From NCBI GenBank assembly GCA_023159155.1, contig JAJNNX010000049.1, positions 186,001-250,000 of the forward strand: a DNA stretch of 64,000 nt, given 5' to 3'. This document shows positions 11,098 through 23,440 of the stretch, piece by piece. Made by a program: the position numbers and the translations under genes. Position 1 is the first letter of the stretch. Every line of letters starts with the position of its first letter. The notes beneath the pieces are model-generated. The model was not told the origin of the DNA. It searched no databases and saw nothing but the letters and a program-made list of their open reading frames with translations. The stretch is from Ustulina deusta. Taxonomy: Eukaryota; Ascomycota; Sordariomycetes; Xylariales; Xylariaceae.

Positions 11098-13068
11098 TGT
11101 CGATGAAGTCGTCAACGGTGATGGCTAGGAATGGGCTGTCACGAAGCATCAGTGTCAGGAACGCTGTAGCTTATAATAGGCCGGCCATGGACACTTGTTG
11201 TTCCGCAAACGTCTCCCAAACCGCCTTCGTGGGCTCACCCGGCTATATAATACAACATGCTCTTTGCTGGGCAGTTTTAGGCCTGTCACTCTACCTGCAG
11301 CATGCTTTTCTATCCGTGACCCGGTCCTGACGCTCACATGTAACCCGCTGGCTCGAAAGGCAGTTGAATCGTCACTTCTCGCGATCGGGAAACGACCCCC
11401 TCAGGCCACTCGCGGTAAAGATCATCCATTAACACTTGTTGACCTCCGCATCAGCTTCCCCACGACCCCAGATCCCCAACTCCATCTCCCTTTCTGGATG
11501 GATATGGGCCGAGGTGCTGCCCGAGTGTACCCTTGGCAACCGCACGCAAAACGACCGGCCAAGGCCGGTATCATGCCTAAACCGCCATATGGCCAAAGCC
11601 CAGACTATGATGAGCATGAGGCGCTCTGCCCTGGAATCCGGTTCTCATGGCTGACTCTTCCCGATCATTGGTGCGGGTCCGGGGGTTGACAAGGCCGGAT
11701 TTGTTTTCCCCACGGTGCCGTTGGGTACAAAGCTTCCTTAGCTTACTATGCGACTCGGCCTGAACGGACACTCATCTCCAGAGGTCAATTTCGGTTCCGC
11801 CCTGATGAAGGCGGAACTTCAATTCCGCACAAATGCCAAGACACCAAGCAAGAACAATTCCGCATGCGACCATATTGATATGAAAATTCTACAGCCTAGT
11901 TCATGATCTCGGCAGTAAAGATTTTAAATTGGGTGACAAAAGGCGCCATTATCTCCCATCCTTTACATATTATCCACACGACTGTTTGACCTCAGAGTGT
12001 ACAATAATTCCGTTGCCATTTATTTCCTCCTGGCCTAGTTGCCGTGGTGTCAGTTAGGAGCCTTCCATCCTCTGGTGTTGGGTGCTTTAAACGATGGCTA
12101 GAAAGTATTGTTGTCCTGTTTCATCAAACTATCTGCCATCCCCCAAGCCGGAATGTTGCTGCCGTGGCCACCGGTAGTTTGTTTCTTTGCTACACTGTCA
12201 ATAGGGAAAGCGTTGCTCCAAGTTCCCTTGCTGGAATTAGAAAATAGGTATAAGAATAGATAGATTAGGTAGTGTTGATTAACGAATAAACTGATTTATT
12301 GACTCGCTTGTATCTGATAGTCAGAACATATAGATGCAACCCTGCGGCACATTGGGAACTATTAACCCCTAACGATGAAATATACACAAAGTCCGTAACC
12401 ATCCCGTCCATAGATCCGAGCAGCTATTACCTATTTAAAACCCTCCATTAATATGCTTCAACAGCTCATGCACCCCGGATAGTCAGCAAGTAAGTACACA
12501 CACTACAGGTATACTCCTGAACTCGTGTTGCAATATGTGACAATCGGTCATAGAAACAAAGTAGTACCCGGAAATGCGATGAAAGAGAAAGGGAAAATAA
12601 TACAGAGATACAAAGTTGGAAAACGTGGCGATGGTAATATTCAAGGCTAAACTTCAGCCCAAGACAAGAGCTTGGAGCACTGGACGGGGTATCAATGCTC
12701 TTAATGACTGGCTTGGTGTTTCTGCTCGATGTATGTTCAGTGCCCATTCCAAGAATATATGCAGAAAAACAATGAAATATGGAGATAAAACCTCCCACTC
12801 GACAATCAGGCGCTTCCAACCTCCTTTCTGGCTCTTCGTGACATTCATTGTATGCGTCATTGTCATCAAAACAGGCACTGGCCCACTATCTTCTGTGCCA
12901 TGCCGCTTGGGTCTCGGCTGTCTTAGAGGAGATCAGCAACGGCGAGTAGTAGTATCAAATGACAGATATTTTGAGGATGATGCCTCTGCTTGATGAACAC
13001 GGAAAATTTCTCTCTCCGAAGTCGATCCTTGGCCAGCAGAGTCTAGGAGATTTAAGACAGACTCCCTC
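11098..13068. other. Intergenic between GH1 and glycogenin genes
   Basis: Promoter side of the GH1 gene and downstream side of the glycogenin gene. Open frames here (up to 164 codons at 11195-11689 plus and 125 at 12616-12993 plus) overlap each other on both strands and show no domain. A TATATAATA-like stretch lies at about 11243-11251, roughly 150 bp upstream of the GH1 start. I see nothing else. Confidence 0.5.
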
Positions 13069-15711
13069 TCAGGTCTGGGAGATGATCGAGGTATCTCCCT
13101 CCAAATCTGTTATGGAGTTAAGCACAGAACTTGAGCGTCCACTTCCTACTACCGGTTGTGGGCTCAGTACTTGGGCTGATTGCACCACATAAGTTGGTGA
13201 TACTAGCTCCTCAGAACCAAAAGGTAAAAGTCGAGGCGGTAGATCGCTGCTGTCTCGACTACTACCGCCTAGCGTTTTCAGAAGTTCCTCGCTTTGTTGC
13301 CTAGCCAATTTTTGGAGCTGGGCCACAGGATCCTTGTGAGCGCGTTGGACGTTAGCGAGTTAGCAACGACAGTCGGACCAAGTCCATCTTCGTCCATGCA
13401 CACATACCCAATCGGTCTGTCCCGGAACACCCACTGCTGAAGGCAGTAGCGGGTTAATGTCGCCTTGACCTATGTTCGGGCCGCCACCCCAGAAGTTTGA
13501 TCGGTGGATTGGCGCGGGAGTAACCGGAAGACTGGGGCGTTCAACTTCGCTTGGGAAGTCGGTTACTTTTCTCCCTCGTCGTTGCCATGCAACATCCTCT
13601 ACGCCTTCGCCTGGACTCGGCAATCCAATCAGGCCGGGGGGTTTACGATTCCTTGGTCTTTGGTTCCTCTGGATGAAATCGACATACCGTTCAATTTCCG
13701 GTAATTCATCCCATGCATTAGTCCGCGAGTACGAAGTCCATGGATCCGACATGGTGATTTGGATGGTTGGGGTGGTGGGCGTCACGGGCTCTTTCCTCTC
13801 TCCTGCTGGGGAGGTTTCTGTCAGAGAAGACCCATCCGACGGTTGTGCATCGGACAGAGGCCGCTGCTCACCAGAGGGCACATCTTGAAGACCTGTCCCC
13901 GGGTCTTGACTAACTTCAGGCTTCTCGTCGATAAAAACACGAGACGGCTTGGGTCGATGAGCTTCCCAAGGAAAGATCGGCTTTAGCGGATCTGAGGGAG
14001 CTGCTGGGGCTTCCTTCGGAACTTCGTACCACATGTTTTTCGGGGGACTGGGGTACTGCTGAGGAGCAACAAAAGGTGCGGTGCTCTTTGACATCTCATA
14101 TATTTTAGCTGGAAAATTTATTGCCTCCGGTTTCGATTCTACTGGAGGTGGATGTCTGCCATACTGTTAGCAGCTGATATTCCGGGTTTAACATACGGAA
14201 AAGACCAACCTTTGAGCATCCCAGCTCGACATAGAGGGCTGAGACGGCGGGGATTTCCGCTCTACCTCAGTCGGGTCGACATGCGACCCCTGAGCGTGAA
14301 TCTGCTCTTCAACAACTTCAGCTGGAGTGTTCTCGTTATTGCTTAACGACGAAATAACATCGCTAGAAACAGAACTAGGAGGCTCAGGCTGCTGGGTATT
14401 GACGTCAGAGACGGGCACTTCATGACCATGATCATCATGACTTTGGTGGTGGTGCTGGCTGTGCATTAGAGAGCTGGGAGAGTCATGCTGAGAGGTCTGG
14501 TTGAGTTCTCCTTGATATTGGGCCATTCCGTTATAATCGTGTTGCTCATGTCCGCGATGCTCGTCGCTATAATGCTTACTGGATATATGCGAGATCTTAG
14601 GCTGGTATTCTCCCTTGGTTAGATATTGCACAAGTTCTGGGACCGGCCTGGCTGCGGCCACTACACCCGGAGGTTGAGTAGATGTCGACGGCGTGAGCTC
14701 AGCTGACTTAAAAGGGGTAAGTAGAGCGTTCAATACATGGTCATGAAGCATAGAAAGCGACTTACAGCCACCCGATAATGCCGATCATAGACTGCCCACC
14801 ACCTCCCTGTCATTTCGTCGAACGGCGAGCTTCCGGTACTCGCATGCCGTCCATTAAACCACGGCTTGTCTGAGCCAATGAAATGTACCATATTGATACT
14901 CGATTGGAAATGGCGATAGGCAGGTATGTACTGGTAATGAGCAGACGGAGTAACATTGTAGCCAAAACTGATACGATTATAGTTGTTGCGAAAATGAGTG
15001 TTAATAAGGCCTTGATCCGCGCCGTCAAACGATATGCCCCTCTCGGCCATGGCCATCATGGCATAATAGTCGCCCATGTTCGGGGCCAGAACCATGACAC
15101 CCGTGTTGAACAAATCAGGCCATCCGATGTCTGGGGCAGCCGAGAAGGGGTGTGTAATGTCGAAGAGCTCGTCGGGAGCTCGATAGGCGACGACGTCTGC
15201 ATCTAGGTAGACGATCTTGCGGAACTGGGTCTGCTTCCATAGGTTGATCTTGGTGAAGGCGGAGTGTAAGTCGGTTCGATTCATCAGCTGCAAGTTGGCG
15301 GGCTGCGCATTGCGAATTCGAGGTACGGGAACAACATAATGGTAGACAGACTGATCGGTCGCGTCCGTCAGCGCATGATTTAACTTCGGGTTTATTTCAA
15401 TGATGAGCCCACCTTGAGCTCGTTGATAGCTTCAGCGGATACGCTGTCGAGGGTGACCAGTGCGACGAGCTTCTTTGTGGTACCGGCATCGCGCAGCGAG
15501 TGCGCCAGAACCAGCGCGCCTTGATACACGACGTCAGGGGTTGTATTCCAAGTCAATCGAAGCTAGAGCGCCTACCAGGCAAATATGTGTCGGTCAATAA
15601 CAGCTGGTGGAGCAAGGAGTTAGATGCTGGCTCGAGCAGGACAGGTCGTGATGGGAGTGGTTGACGAACTGTAGCGTACACGTCCTCCCCTCCCGCGCCC
15701 CGCGCAGCCAT
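13069..15711 (-). CDS. GLG1: Glycogenin, self-glucosylating starter of glycogen synthesis
   Basis: Glycogenin attaches the first glucoses from UDP-glucose to its own tyrosine and primes glycogen synthase. I infer seven exons with introns at 15604-15669, 15520-15575, 15351-15412, 14707-14765, 14156-14209, 13333-13407, giving about 756 residues. The GT8 domain fills roughly residues 8-255: LLLTDTYLPGALVLAHSLRDAGT, then KIVYLDADVV (the DxD metal site), then GWPDLFNTGVMVL, GADQGLINTHF and HFIGSDKPW. A long low-complexity tail follows, with a His-rich patch (HSQHHHQSHDDHGH) and Pro/Ser stretches. It contains WDELPEIERYVDFIQ, and the last exon begins DPVAQLQKLARQQSEELL, a segment usual near the end of fungal glycogenins and probably the glycogen-synthase contact. 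The tail makes it about twice the length of animal glycogenin, normal for filamentous fungi. The start is ATG, followed by a 14-codon first exon. Confidence 0.92.
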
Positions 15712-18111
15712 CTTTAGAGATGCTGGCAGGCGACGCCAGATGGTCGAGAGCGAAGCGGACTCGATGGATGCGGGACAGGGCAGGGTGATAATGGACACAG
15801 AGTTTGGATAATTGCCGAGGGAGGTAGATGCTATTTATTGCTTCAAAATAATAGGATAGGGATATTGATAGCTAGGTGATTATGAATTACACAAACAGTT
15901 CAATTCTATATTCCAATAACATCTCAGTCAAAGTCGTGGTGGCGGAGAGTAGGGAGACAGAGCGAACTGTCACAAATTGAAAGGCATATTTGTAGGAGGG
16001 AGGAGAGAAAGAACAAAGCTCGTGGCAGCATACGATGGACCGATGGTGGTGTGCAGCGTCGCGGTGGGGAGCAACATGGTAGGTACCTACTACTCCGACA
16101 GGTCGCGTTCACTTTGGATCGGCAGGCGGGCGGGACCATGTAACCCCGTTTTTATTCTTACTTATCAAGCTCGCGTTCTGATTGGGAGAAGACTATGTAG
16201 TATGGGTAAGGTAGTATATGTAGACTTCCACTCAAGCTCAAGAATGTCGTCGTCCTATTTCTTAGCAAGATAGAACTGCCCATCGGTAAAAAATCTATTT
16301 GATCTTCAGCTTGATGTGTCTAGGTGGAAGAACTGAGACAAAAGCTGATGTATGATCAAGTGGCTGGTATCCACTTTTGGTAAGCCAAACAAAGCCGGAA
16401 AGCACGTGGAGTGAGCTCCGAATTCATCTGAAGAACTAGTTCTGTATCTTAGGTACTTTATAGAATTCAAGGTTGGGCATACATACATACCTAACCTAGG
16501 TGCTTCGTATAAATTTCTTGTATCTATAGATTACATTCGGCGTCTTGGCACTTTTTTGTCCTATTTTTTTCTTCTTCTTTTTCTGAAAACTGAAATCGCA
16601 TGGTACACAGTATATATTTCAGCAAGAATAGACCGAGCAACAATGAGTTGTTCTTCGAAGATAACCTGTTTGCCCTTGTACTAGTCTAGATATCAAAATA
16701 TCTTCCAGCAGATCAGATCTTCATATCTTAATATAATCAACCCGAAAAACTAGCTAGCTTTATTTTATTATATCATCATGACCTTTTTTTTTTTCTCTCC
16801 TTTTTTTTTGTCTGTCAGATTTAACTTCTCAAAAGGCGATGACTGGAAAGTCAATTGAACCATATCATGGTATACCTACTAGTTTACCCACTTATGTGGG
16901 ATGACACCATCAAAAACGGCCTCAAAAGACGACTTATAGCCCCGCATCTCGACTCGGCCGATCCCACCGTGCCGAATCAGAGATTGTTGAGATTCTGGGG
17001 AAACCCCGCCGGCCACTCCACTGGCGCGCCGAGTCTAACCTAAACAGATAAAAAGGGCCAAGAGCTTCGGTGTATGCCTAAGTATTTTCTCTCCGCAATA
17101 CTATATAACATAACCCCTTTCGTTGCTGCTTAATACAAGGAGCCTCAAGATGAAGAAGAACCAAAAAAAAAGTACGAAAAAACCAGCGTAGCAGGGTGAA
17201 CCAACGTTATTCGCCTGAAACAGCAAAGTATCAGGCGACGTCATACCCTTCTCTCAAGGCCCCTCGACGTGTATAGGTAACGAGGTCATCCGCCCCTTTC
17301 GCAGCGTCGATCTCGAGCTTTGATGCATGTATACATATGCATGTTGGTAAGCAGACATATGCCTACGTACTAAGTAGGTTAGGTACTTAGGTATGGAGGG
17401 ATCAAGCTAGCAGGTCAACTTGCATGTGCATGCAGCACCGAACTACGCCTTGCACTAACTAGTACCTCAAGATCGCTCTACTAAGTAAGCTATCTACATA
17501 GTGCAGTAGTACCGGGCAACCACTTACGCTTGAAGGCTTACAATAGGTTTAAACAAGCGAAGCCGAGGTTTACCTATCCTCCTTCTCACGAATGACGAGA
17601 CGAACCAATCAACATGTTTGTCACACCCGAAAAGTGAGATCTGACGATGCCTAAAAGTAAATACTTATTCATGGATGCCTAAAACTTGGAGGGGAAGCTA
17701 AGGTGTCTAACCTTTGGCAAGCCAGGCAATTGGTCTTATTAGTAGGCTGCCCAGGACTCATACACGCGCTCTAGCTACAGTACATATTGAGGACGTAGCG
17801 AGACCAAAACTACTATTCACTAAGCTCTCTTGCTTTACGCTGCTTCAAGTGATTGTCTGTTATCTATGCTACGGACTAAATCATATACGCGAACGGGAAA
17901 CGCGCCTCACGAAGTTATGTGTACAAACCTAATTCGTGTGAGTTTCATACTAAAAAAAAAATAGCCGTCGTCTTTAAAGACTATCATCTATCCATGCCAG
18001 GTACCAAATTTCCCTTTCCACTTCGAATAATCAACGCACTTAGTACCAGGCCTGTTGGAGCATCGCATAGAGCGTGTTTATGTCTTTTAAATTCGTGCCA
18101 ATGGAGAAGTC
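15712..18111. other. Intergenic, AT-rich
   Basis: About 2.4 kb without a supported gene, between the glycogenin start and the CDF stop. It includes T-rich runs (about 16552-16582 and 16784-16812), A-rich runs near 17161-17185 and 17952-17961, and CTAGGTA-type words near 16490 and 17365-17392. Frames are 98 codons or shorter without recognisable content. Confidence 0.5.
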
Positions 18112-19500
18112 CTACAGTTCCTTCTTGAAAGGATGCTCCGGCTTATGCGTGGTCTCGTAATCAACGTGGACGTAGGCCCTCTCGATGTCGGGGAGATCTT
18201 CGAGCTTGAACTGCAGCTCCTCGGCGACGTCGTGCGTCTCGCGGAGAGTCGCATCCGGGTCCATGACGACGTCGACCTCGGCGATGAGGCGCGGGCCGGA
18301 GTGATAGACGCGGACGGTATCGATTCCTTGGATGGCGGGCGAGTGCGTCAGACAAATGTAAGTGATGAGCTGCTGCATCTCGACGCTAGCAGCGACACCT
18401 ACGAGGAGCTTAAACTCTTGAAATGCCGTGTGGGTCCAGATGCCGATGATCAGGAGGGACAAGACGATGGAGCCGAGAGGATCGATCCACCAGACGAGCT
18501 TGGAGCCGCCGACAGACGTCAGGATACCGAAGCCGTTGATCAGGAGATCGTTGCGATGGTCTTGCCACAATATGTCGACCTGGCTGTATTTATCCTTGAT
18601 GCCCCAGCAATACAAGAACAGGACGAACTTCGTGCCGAAGGCGATAGCAACGGCGATGACGGATGGTAGGTTGAAACCGTTGGTGTCGGGGTCGGTGCTC
18701 TTATGGGTGGCGAGTTCCTGAATGGAGAAGGCGACGAGGATGAGCGAGACGGAACCCATGAGGAAGCAAAAGGCAATGTTGCCGACATTCTCAAGACGAG
18801 CCTTGCCAGAGGGAAAGCGGTTGGCGTCGACGCGCTTGACGGCGCGGTGGGTAAGGATCAGCGTTAGGTTGCTAAAGGGATCGAAGACGGAGTCGGCGGC
18901 GGTGGTGAAGAGCGAGAGCGAAACAGAGGAGATGGCGGCGTAGAGTTGAAGAGCAGACAAGACGATGTTGGCGAGGAAGGACCCCCAGACAGCGATCTGA
19001 TGGCGCAAGTGGTCCTCGCCGGCCTCCTGGCGAGCATCGGTGCGATGTTCCTCGACCGTTTTGAGCAGGCGTTCAATTGTCTCGTTCTGGTTGCGATAGA
19101 ATTCGGCGATCCCGCTGTGGCGGCTCTTGAGCTTGAGAGTACGCGGACCGTCCCGCTTACGAGAGGTATTCGCCTTGATCTCGTCAAGCTGCTGGTCGGT
19201 CTTGAATGCGGATGACAGGTTGTAAGGGTCACTGCCTCGATAGCGCGGGCTTCCATTCTGGGATTCGACATCTAGCTGAGCGGCGGAGGTGGCGGGGTGC
19301 CGCGCAGTTGTATGGTCAAGCCCCACGATCTCAATGGCCTCTACACCAGAGCTAGCAGCGGTATTGCGAGGCGGGTGAGGAGGCATGATCCGCGGCATGG
19401 GGGAATGCGAAGGGCGAGGCGTCAGGGACCTATTATTATTGGTGTTTGGATTGAAGGGAGAAGGATGCATTGTAAGTGTGTGTGCTAGATTGGGGTCCAT
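18112..19500 (-). CDS. Cation diffusion facilitator, Mn-type (DxxxD)
   Basis: Metal/H+ exporter of the cation diffusion facilitator family, moving divalent cations out of the cytosol into an organelle or out of the cell. It is a single exon of 462 residues from ATG at 19500. The N-terminal ~150 residues are hydrophilic, then six membrane spans follow (from WGSFLANIVLSALQLYAAIS to SIVLSLLIIGIWT). Metal-site motifs are DSVFDPFSN (about D203 and D207) and DHRND (about D314 and D318). Paired DxxxD motifs are typical of the manganese branch; zinc CDFs usually have HxxxD. A cytosolic C-terminal domain follows (TVRVYHSGPRLIAEVDVVMD..HDVAEELQFKLE..AYVHVDYE). Manganese transport is therefore the likeliest role, by inference. 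The reading frame stays open seven codons upstream to a TTG, but ATG is the expected start. Confidence 0.92.
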   Translation of the reverse strand: MDPNLAHTLTMHPSPFNPNTNNNRSLTPRPSHSPMPRIMPPHPPRNTAASSGVEAIEIVGLDHTTARHPATSAAQLDVESQNGSPRYRGSDPYNLSSAFKTDQQLDEIKANTSRKRDGPRTLKLKSRHSGIAEFYRNQNETIERLLKTVEEHRTDARQEAGEDHLRHQIAVWGSFLANIVLSALQLYAAISSVSLSLFTTAADSVFDPFSNLTLILTHRAVKRVDANRFPSGKARLENVGNIAFCFLMGSVSLILVAFSIQELATHKSTDPDTNGFNLPSVIAVAIAFGTKFVLFLYCWGIKDKYSQVDILWQDHRNDLLINGFGILTSVGGSKLVWWIDPLGSIVLSLLIIGIWTHTAFQEFKLLVGVAASVEMQQLITYICLTHSPAIQGIDTVRVYHSGPRLIAEVDVVMDPDATLRETHDVAEELQFKLEDLPDIERAYVHVDYETTHKPEHPFKKEL

Positions 19501-20863
19501 GATGGGCGACAGGACAAACAATGGTCGGGTCCCCGTCGGGAGCAGCTGAACGGGATCTCTGCTGCGAGCAGGTATGGAAGGCCGAAGTCTGCAACGAAGC
19601 CTGAACAGTACAGTACCCTGAATACTGCGGCTGTTGGGCGCACGCCGTAAAATACCAGTTGCGGTGAGCCCAGGGGCCTCGAGACAAACGAAGCCCTAGT
19701 TAAAGACCTGTTCACCCAAGATGCGCGAGGTAGTACCTACCTACGTCTACGCGTACGCGCGCTGTCTCGGTAGTCAATGCTCAAAAAAAATAGTCCAAGT
19801 GTTTGAAGAGCAAGTAAATCACGGCACAGAAGACAACAAAGAGGAGTCCAAGAGGAGCCCAGATCGCACCGAGACTTACAGAGAACTTGATCGGCACTAC
19901 CTACCAAGGAGGCACTTCTCCAGCCAACACGATTAAGGTTAGCGTAGATGATGTAGAGATACGGCATTCACCAACGTCATCTTCAGTGGCGTCTCACTTT
20001 TGTTCACTTATCCATCTTGTCGGTCGCGCTAGCTGGTGTAGGCAGGAGGCGGGAGACGGGCGGCGGGAGGCCGTAGCAAATAAGCAGCCCGGGACGCCGC
20101 ACGTGTAGTCTTCGCCTCATCGCCGATGCTCGCTACTACGGTGTCTGGTCCATAGGTACGTAGTCAAGTGACTGACGTGTGCTGTCGGTTAGGTAGTGTC
20201 GGGCGCTCGCTATAGGTACGCATAGGTACTGGGTATGGGGGTTCAGTCCACCTCGACCGCCTAGACTACCTACTGTTGTGATGATCCATGACGAGTGCGA
20301 GTTCATTTAAGGAGAAATGGCGGGCTTTTATTGGCACGCCGTTGCGGAGCTCACATTTCGGGTTTCGGTCGGGCTGGGCAGAGAAGTTGGAGAACAAGCG
20401 ACCGCTCTGGGCGCAAATGTTCATTGCGGTTGATGATTAGTGTGATTGAGAGCCAAGAAAAATCAATGTGAAGGTTTCTTCCACTGCAATCACTTTGGGG
20501 AGCCAGACCCTTTATACCTTCGAGGATTCTAGCATCTCTGGCCATGCAAGCCGACACATGGGTCCGTTTCATTAAGTAGGTAGGTAGTATCGGGACTGTG
20601 TATCCGGAACCCCGTGCGTCCCTTAACTTAGGTAATGCCCAACCTACCCGGGATGTAGGTAAGTCCCCGTATGCATCCTGGCACCACGAGGATTCTGTCC
20701 ATACATGTCATCCAGCCAGGGATAAAAATACAAGAGACCTAGCTTCCATGGCATGATGTAGGTTATATATACACTACCTATGTCTATCATAGAATAGCAC
20801 AATTACCAAATAATGCGAACTATGCACTTTATCCAAGCTGTCGTAGAATCCTCGTATCTTCTT
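19501..20863. other. Intergenic between CDF and GH47 genes
   Basis: Upstream of the CDF gene and downstream of the GH47 gene. Many CTAGGTA/GGTAC variants occur (about 19730-19745, 20150-20250, 20575-20590, 20630-20665). No coding frame is supported. Confidence 0.5.
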
Positions 20864-22817
20864 CTATGCATCAGCTCGCCGAAGCGGGTGTGCTTCCGTA
20901 TTCAACACCCACTTGTCTAGATCAAAGAGCTCCCAATCGCCAAACGTGAGGTAAAAGTACTTTAGCGTCTCGGCGAGCCAAAAGCTTTCCATGCTGTCCA
21001 GCTGGTCTGGCTTCGTCAGAGTAACATCGTCCAGCGCTGCTGAGGCATACGTGGTACGCGTGTGCTTCTCGATGGAGGTGAACATGTCCCAAGCTTTGTC
21101 CATCCATTTCGGGTCCCCCGTCAGTCGGTACATGTAGAAAACCGATTCGATGGCTTCTGGTCGTAACTGGTATCTCCGGTCATACACGTCAACCATGCCT
21201 CGAGGCAGTCGACGAGCATCGATGAGATTAGCGATCTGTTTCTCTGTCATGCTTTCACCCTTTTGACCAGAACCCCATTGCTTCCTGACAGCATCATTCC
21301 ACTACAACGCCGAGGGTCAGTTTATCGCCATTCTTTGGAACTTCATCTATGAATGACTCGGACGTATAGGAAATCTCTAAGGCACGACGCTAACCGAAAA
21401 GAAGCCACGCTACCCTTGAAGTGGCCGAAACAAGAAGAAACTGACTATGAGAGCGACTTACTCGACTGTCACTCCATTGGCAGTCATCCTCCTCGCATGG
21501 AATGTAAAAAAATATCTCTGGTCCGACACCCGAGGGTGTACCGCTATAAGACCAAACGCAGCCGTCGGTAAGCTCCGCGGCTACTTTGAGATCCGCGGGT
21601 CGATCGAAGATCTTGGCCGCCATACCAACCATGCCACCGGTGAAACAAGTAAGGTGCTGCGTACGAGGCGTCGTAGCCACGACTGGTTCCCCATTGGGTG
21701 ACTTTGATACGTGAGCATCCCCAAAGAACCGGATGGGAAGGTTACCTTGGTGCAGTGCACGGCGCAGGAGATGCTTCTCGGCAACGCCGATGAATTGTTC
21801 ATACATCTTTCGGGGTTGCTCGAGGGCGCCCCCGAGAAGCAGATACTGCTTTGGGAGATACTCATAGGCGCTATCGCTCATGCCACCCAGGGAAAAGCCA
21901 TCACCTTTGAAGCTCATGGGCGACGTCGAGGCATCAATTAGGACGGGCCACATGCCCGGAAGTCGAGTCTTGCTCTGTGCATTTTCTAGCTCGTCATATA
22001 TACGTTTTACAGCATCATAATACTGCATGTCAGAAGTGAGTTGGGACATTTTGGTGAATTCGAGACTTAGAGACCCGATCTCGGCCAACAAAACTGTGGT
22101 GGGTGCCCTTTGGGCCCTGCCCCGAACATATTCTCTCCAGTTAAAACGAGGGATGGGCATTCGATTCGGGGTATCAAAGGCCGTCATCAAAAGATTCGCG
22201 ACCTCGATAGACTTATTCAGCAGGCTCGGGTATTGTTGATCGCTCAACTCGTACGCAGCCAGAAATCCGCCGAGGTATCGAATGGTAGTCTCAAACACAT
22301 TAATATCCTGTGCCTTGGTCGTCGTAAAATCGATATCATCGCAAGCCTTCACGGAAGTCTCAAACTCGTCCTCCAGGCCTAGGAGCCATAAGGTATCGAG
22401 CGAATCGACAAGAGTAGCAGCCCATCCACCGAAAGGATCTTTGTATTGGCCCGAGATAGGATTGATCTCATCATGACCCCAAGCATTCTTTTTGTAGCCT
22501 CCCCAACTGTGTAGAAAGCTCTCCTTGACGGCGGCCAGCCGCCTAAGTCGCTCGTCTCTCAAAGAGGCATCCTCTTGCGGTCTCGGGGCTTGGATGCGTG
22601 GGATAGGTCGCAAGGGTTTGTTCGTCGGGAGTTGGGCGAGGGTATCAATCTTATATCGTGTCGGGAGTCGTTTCCATCGATCATCACCGCCGATCCTCGA
22701 ACCAGGTATCGAACCAAACAAGCCGGTGTCGCCCGATCTTTGCGACTTGTAGTACCACGAAGCCAGTACCCAAAACACAACAATGGCAAGTATTATTCTT
22801 ACGCGGCGCACTGCCAT
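20864..22817 (-). CDS. GH47 class I alpha-1,2-mannosidase (ER/Golgi N-glycan trimming)
   Basis: Type II membrane mannosidase that removes alpha-1,2-linked mannoses from N-glycans in the ER or Golgi. It has two exons with an intron at 21302-21461 (GTAAGT..GTAG, 160 nt), giving about 597 residues. Residues 5-23 (RVRIILAIVVFWVLASWYY) form the single membrane anchor. Family blocks in order: ESFLHSWGGYKKNAWGHDEINP, GGWAATLVDSLDTLWLLGL, VFETTIRYLGGFLAAYEL, HLTCFTGGMVGMAAK, YQLRPEAIESVFYMYRLTGD, SFWLAETLKYFYL and the closing NTEAHPLRR, whose Thr helps hold the calcium ion in characterised members. Acidic residues expected at the active site are in these blocks. Whether it acts as the ER mannosidase, a Golgi enzyme or an ERAD helper cannot be told from sequence alone. 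Confidence 0.95.
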
Positions 22818-23440
22818 CGTAAGCTAGACTCGAGACAGTTCAAGTCTAAGGTGCGCGTGGATGCCGGGAGGTCACCATTACTTCGAATGCTAGTAGCCGT
22901 GAGATCGTGATGTCTGTGGTTCAGTCGCCAGTAAGGTTCAAGCTCGAAATCCGGACAAACAGTACCAGTGGGTATACGAAACGACGGAAGAACGACCAAT
23001 TATGCAACGATACTACTGTCGAATAAACAGAAAGCTATATGGGAAAACAAGGAACAAGAGAAAGAAAAATAAAAGCCAAAGTCAGAAAGACTAGCACAAT
23101 GTCGTAATAATCTGTCACTGCAAAGCTACAACTTGGGCTGAGGGAGATTAGGATGGTGGAGGCATGTTCTCCAGCATTGGGCCGTCTCCACAGGCCCCCT
23201 GGTCATTTAGGTACCTCTGAATCACAACCTACAGGAATTTCCCCTGATTAGCAAAACCGAGCAACATCATGATCATGCTTACCTAGCTTATAAACAAAAT
23301 GTTAAATACAGGGCAGCAATTACATGGCTATGGAACGTGGTGTCGTGAAATTATTCGTTACTAGCCCGCCACCCTAGTGCATTACTTATAAGTACGCAAC
23401 CAGCAGAGAATTGTGCGAAAGCTGTGTGAAGTCTCATCCA
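22818..23440. other. Intergenic between GH47 and Clr5-ankyrin genes
   Basis: About 0.6 kb that must hold the GH47 promoter and the 3' end of the ankyrin gene. Nothing specific stands out beyond A-rich DNA near 23030-23090. Confidence 0.5.

Noticed and set aside
18133..18669. 178-codon plus-strand frame
   Set aside because: Antisense to the CDF transporter; acidic composition comes from the complement of the real gene.
19501..19521. Longer start (TTG) for the CDF transporter
   Set aside because: The added seven codons start with TTG; ATG at 19500 is the natural start.
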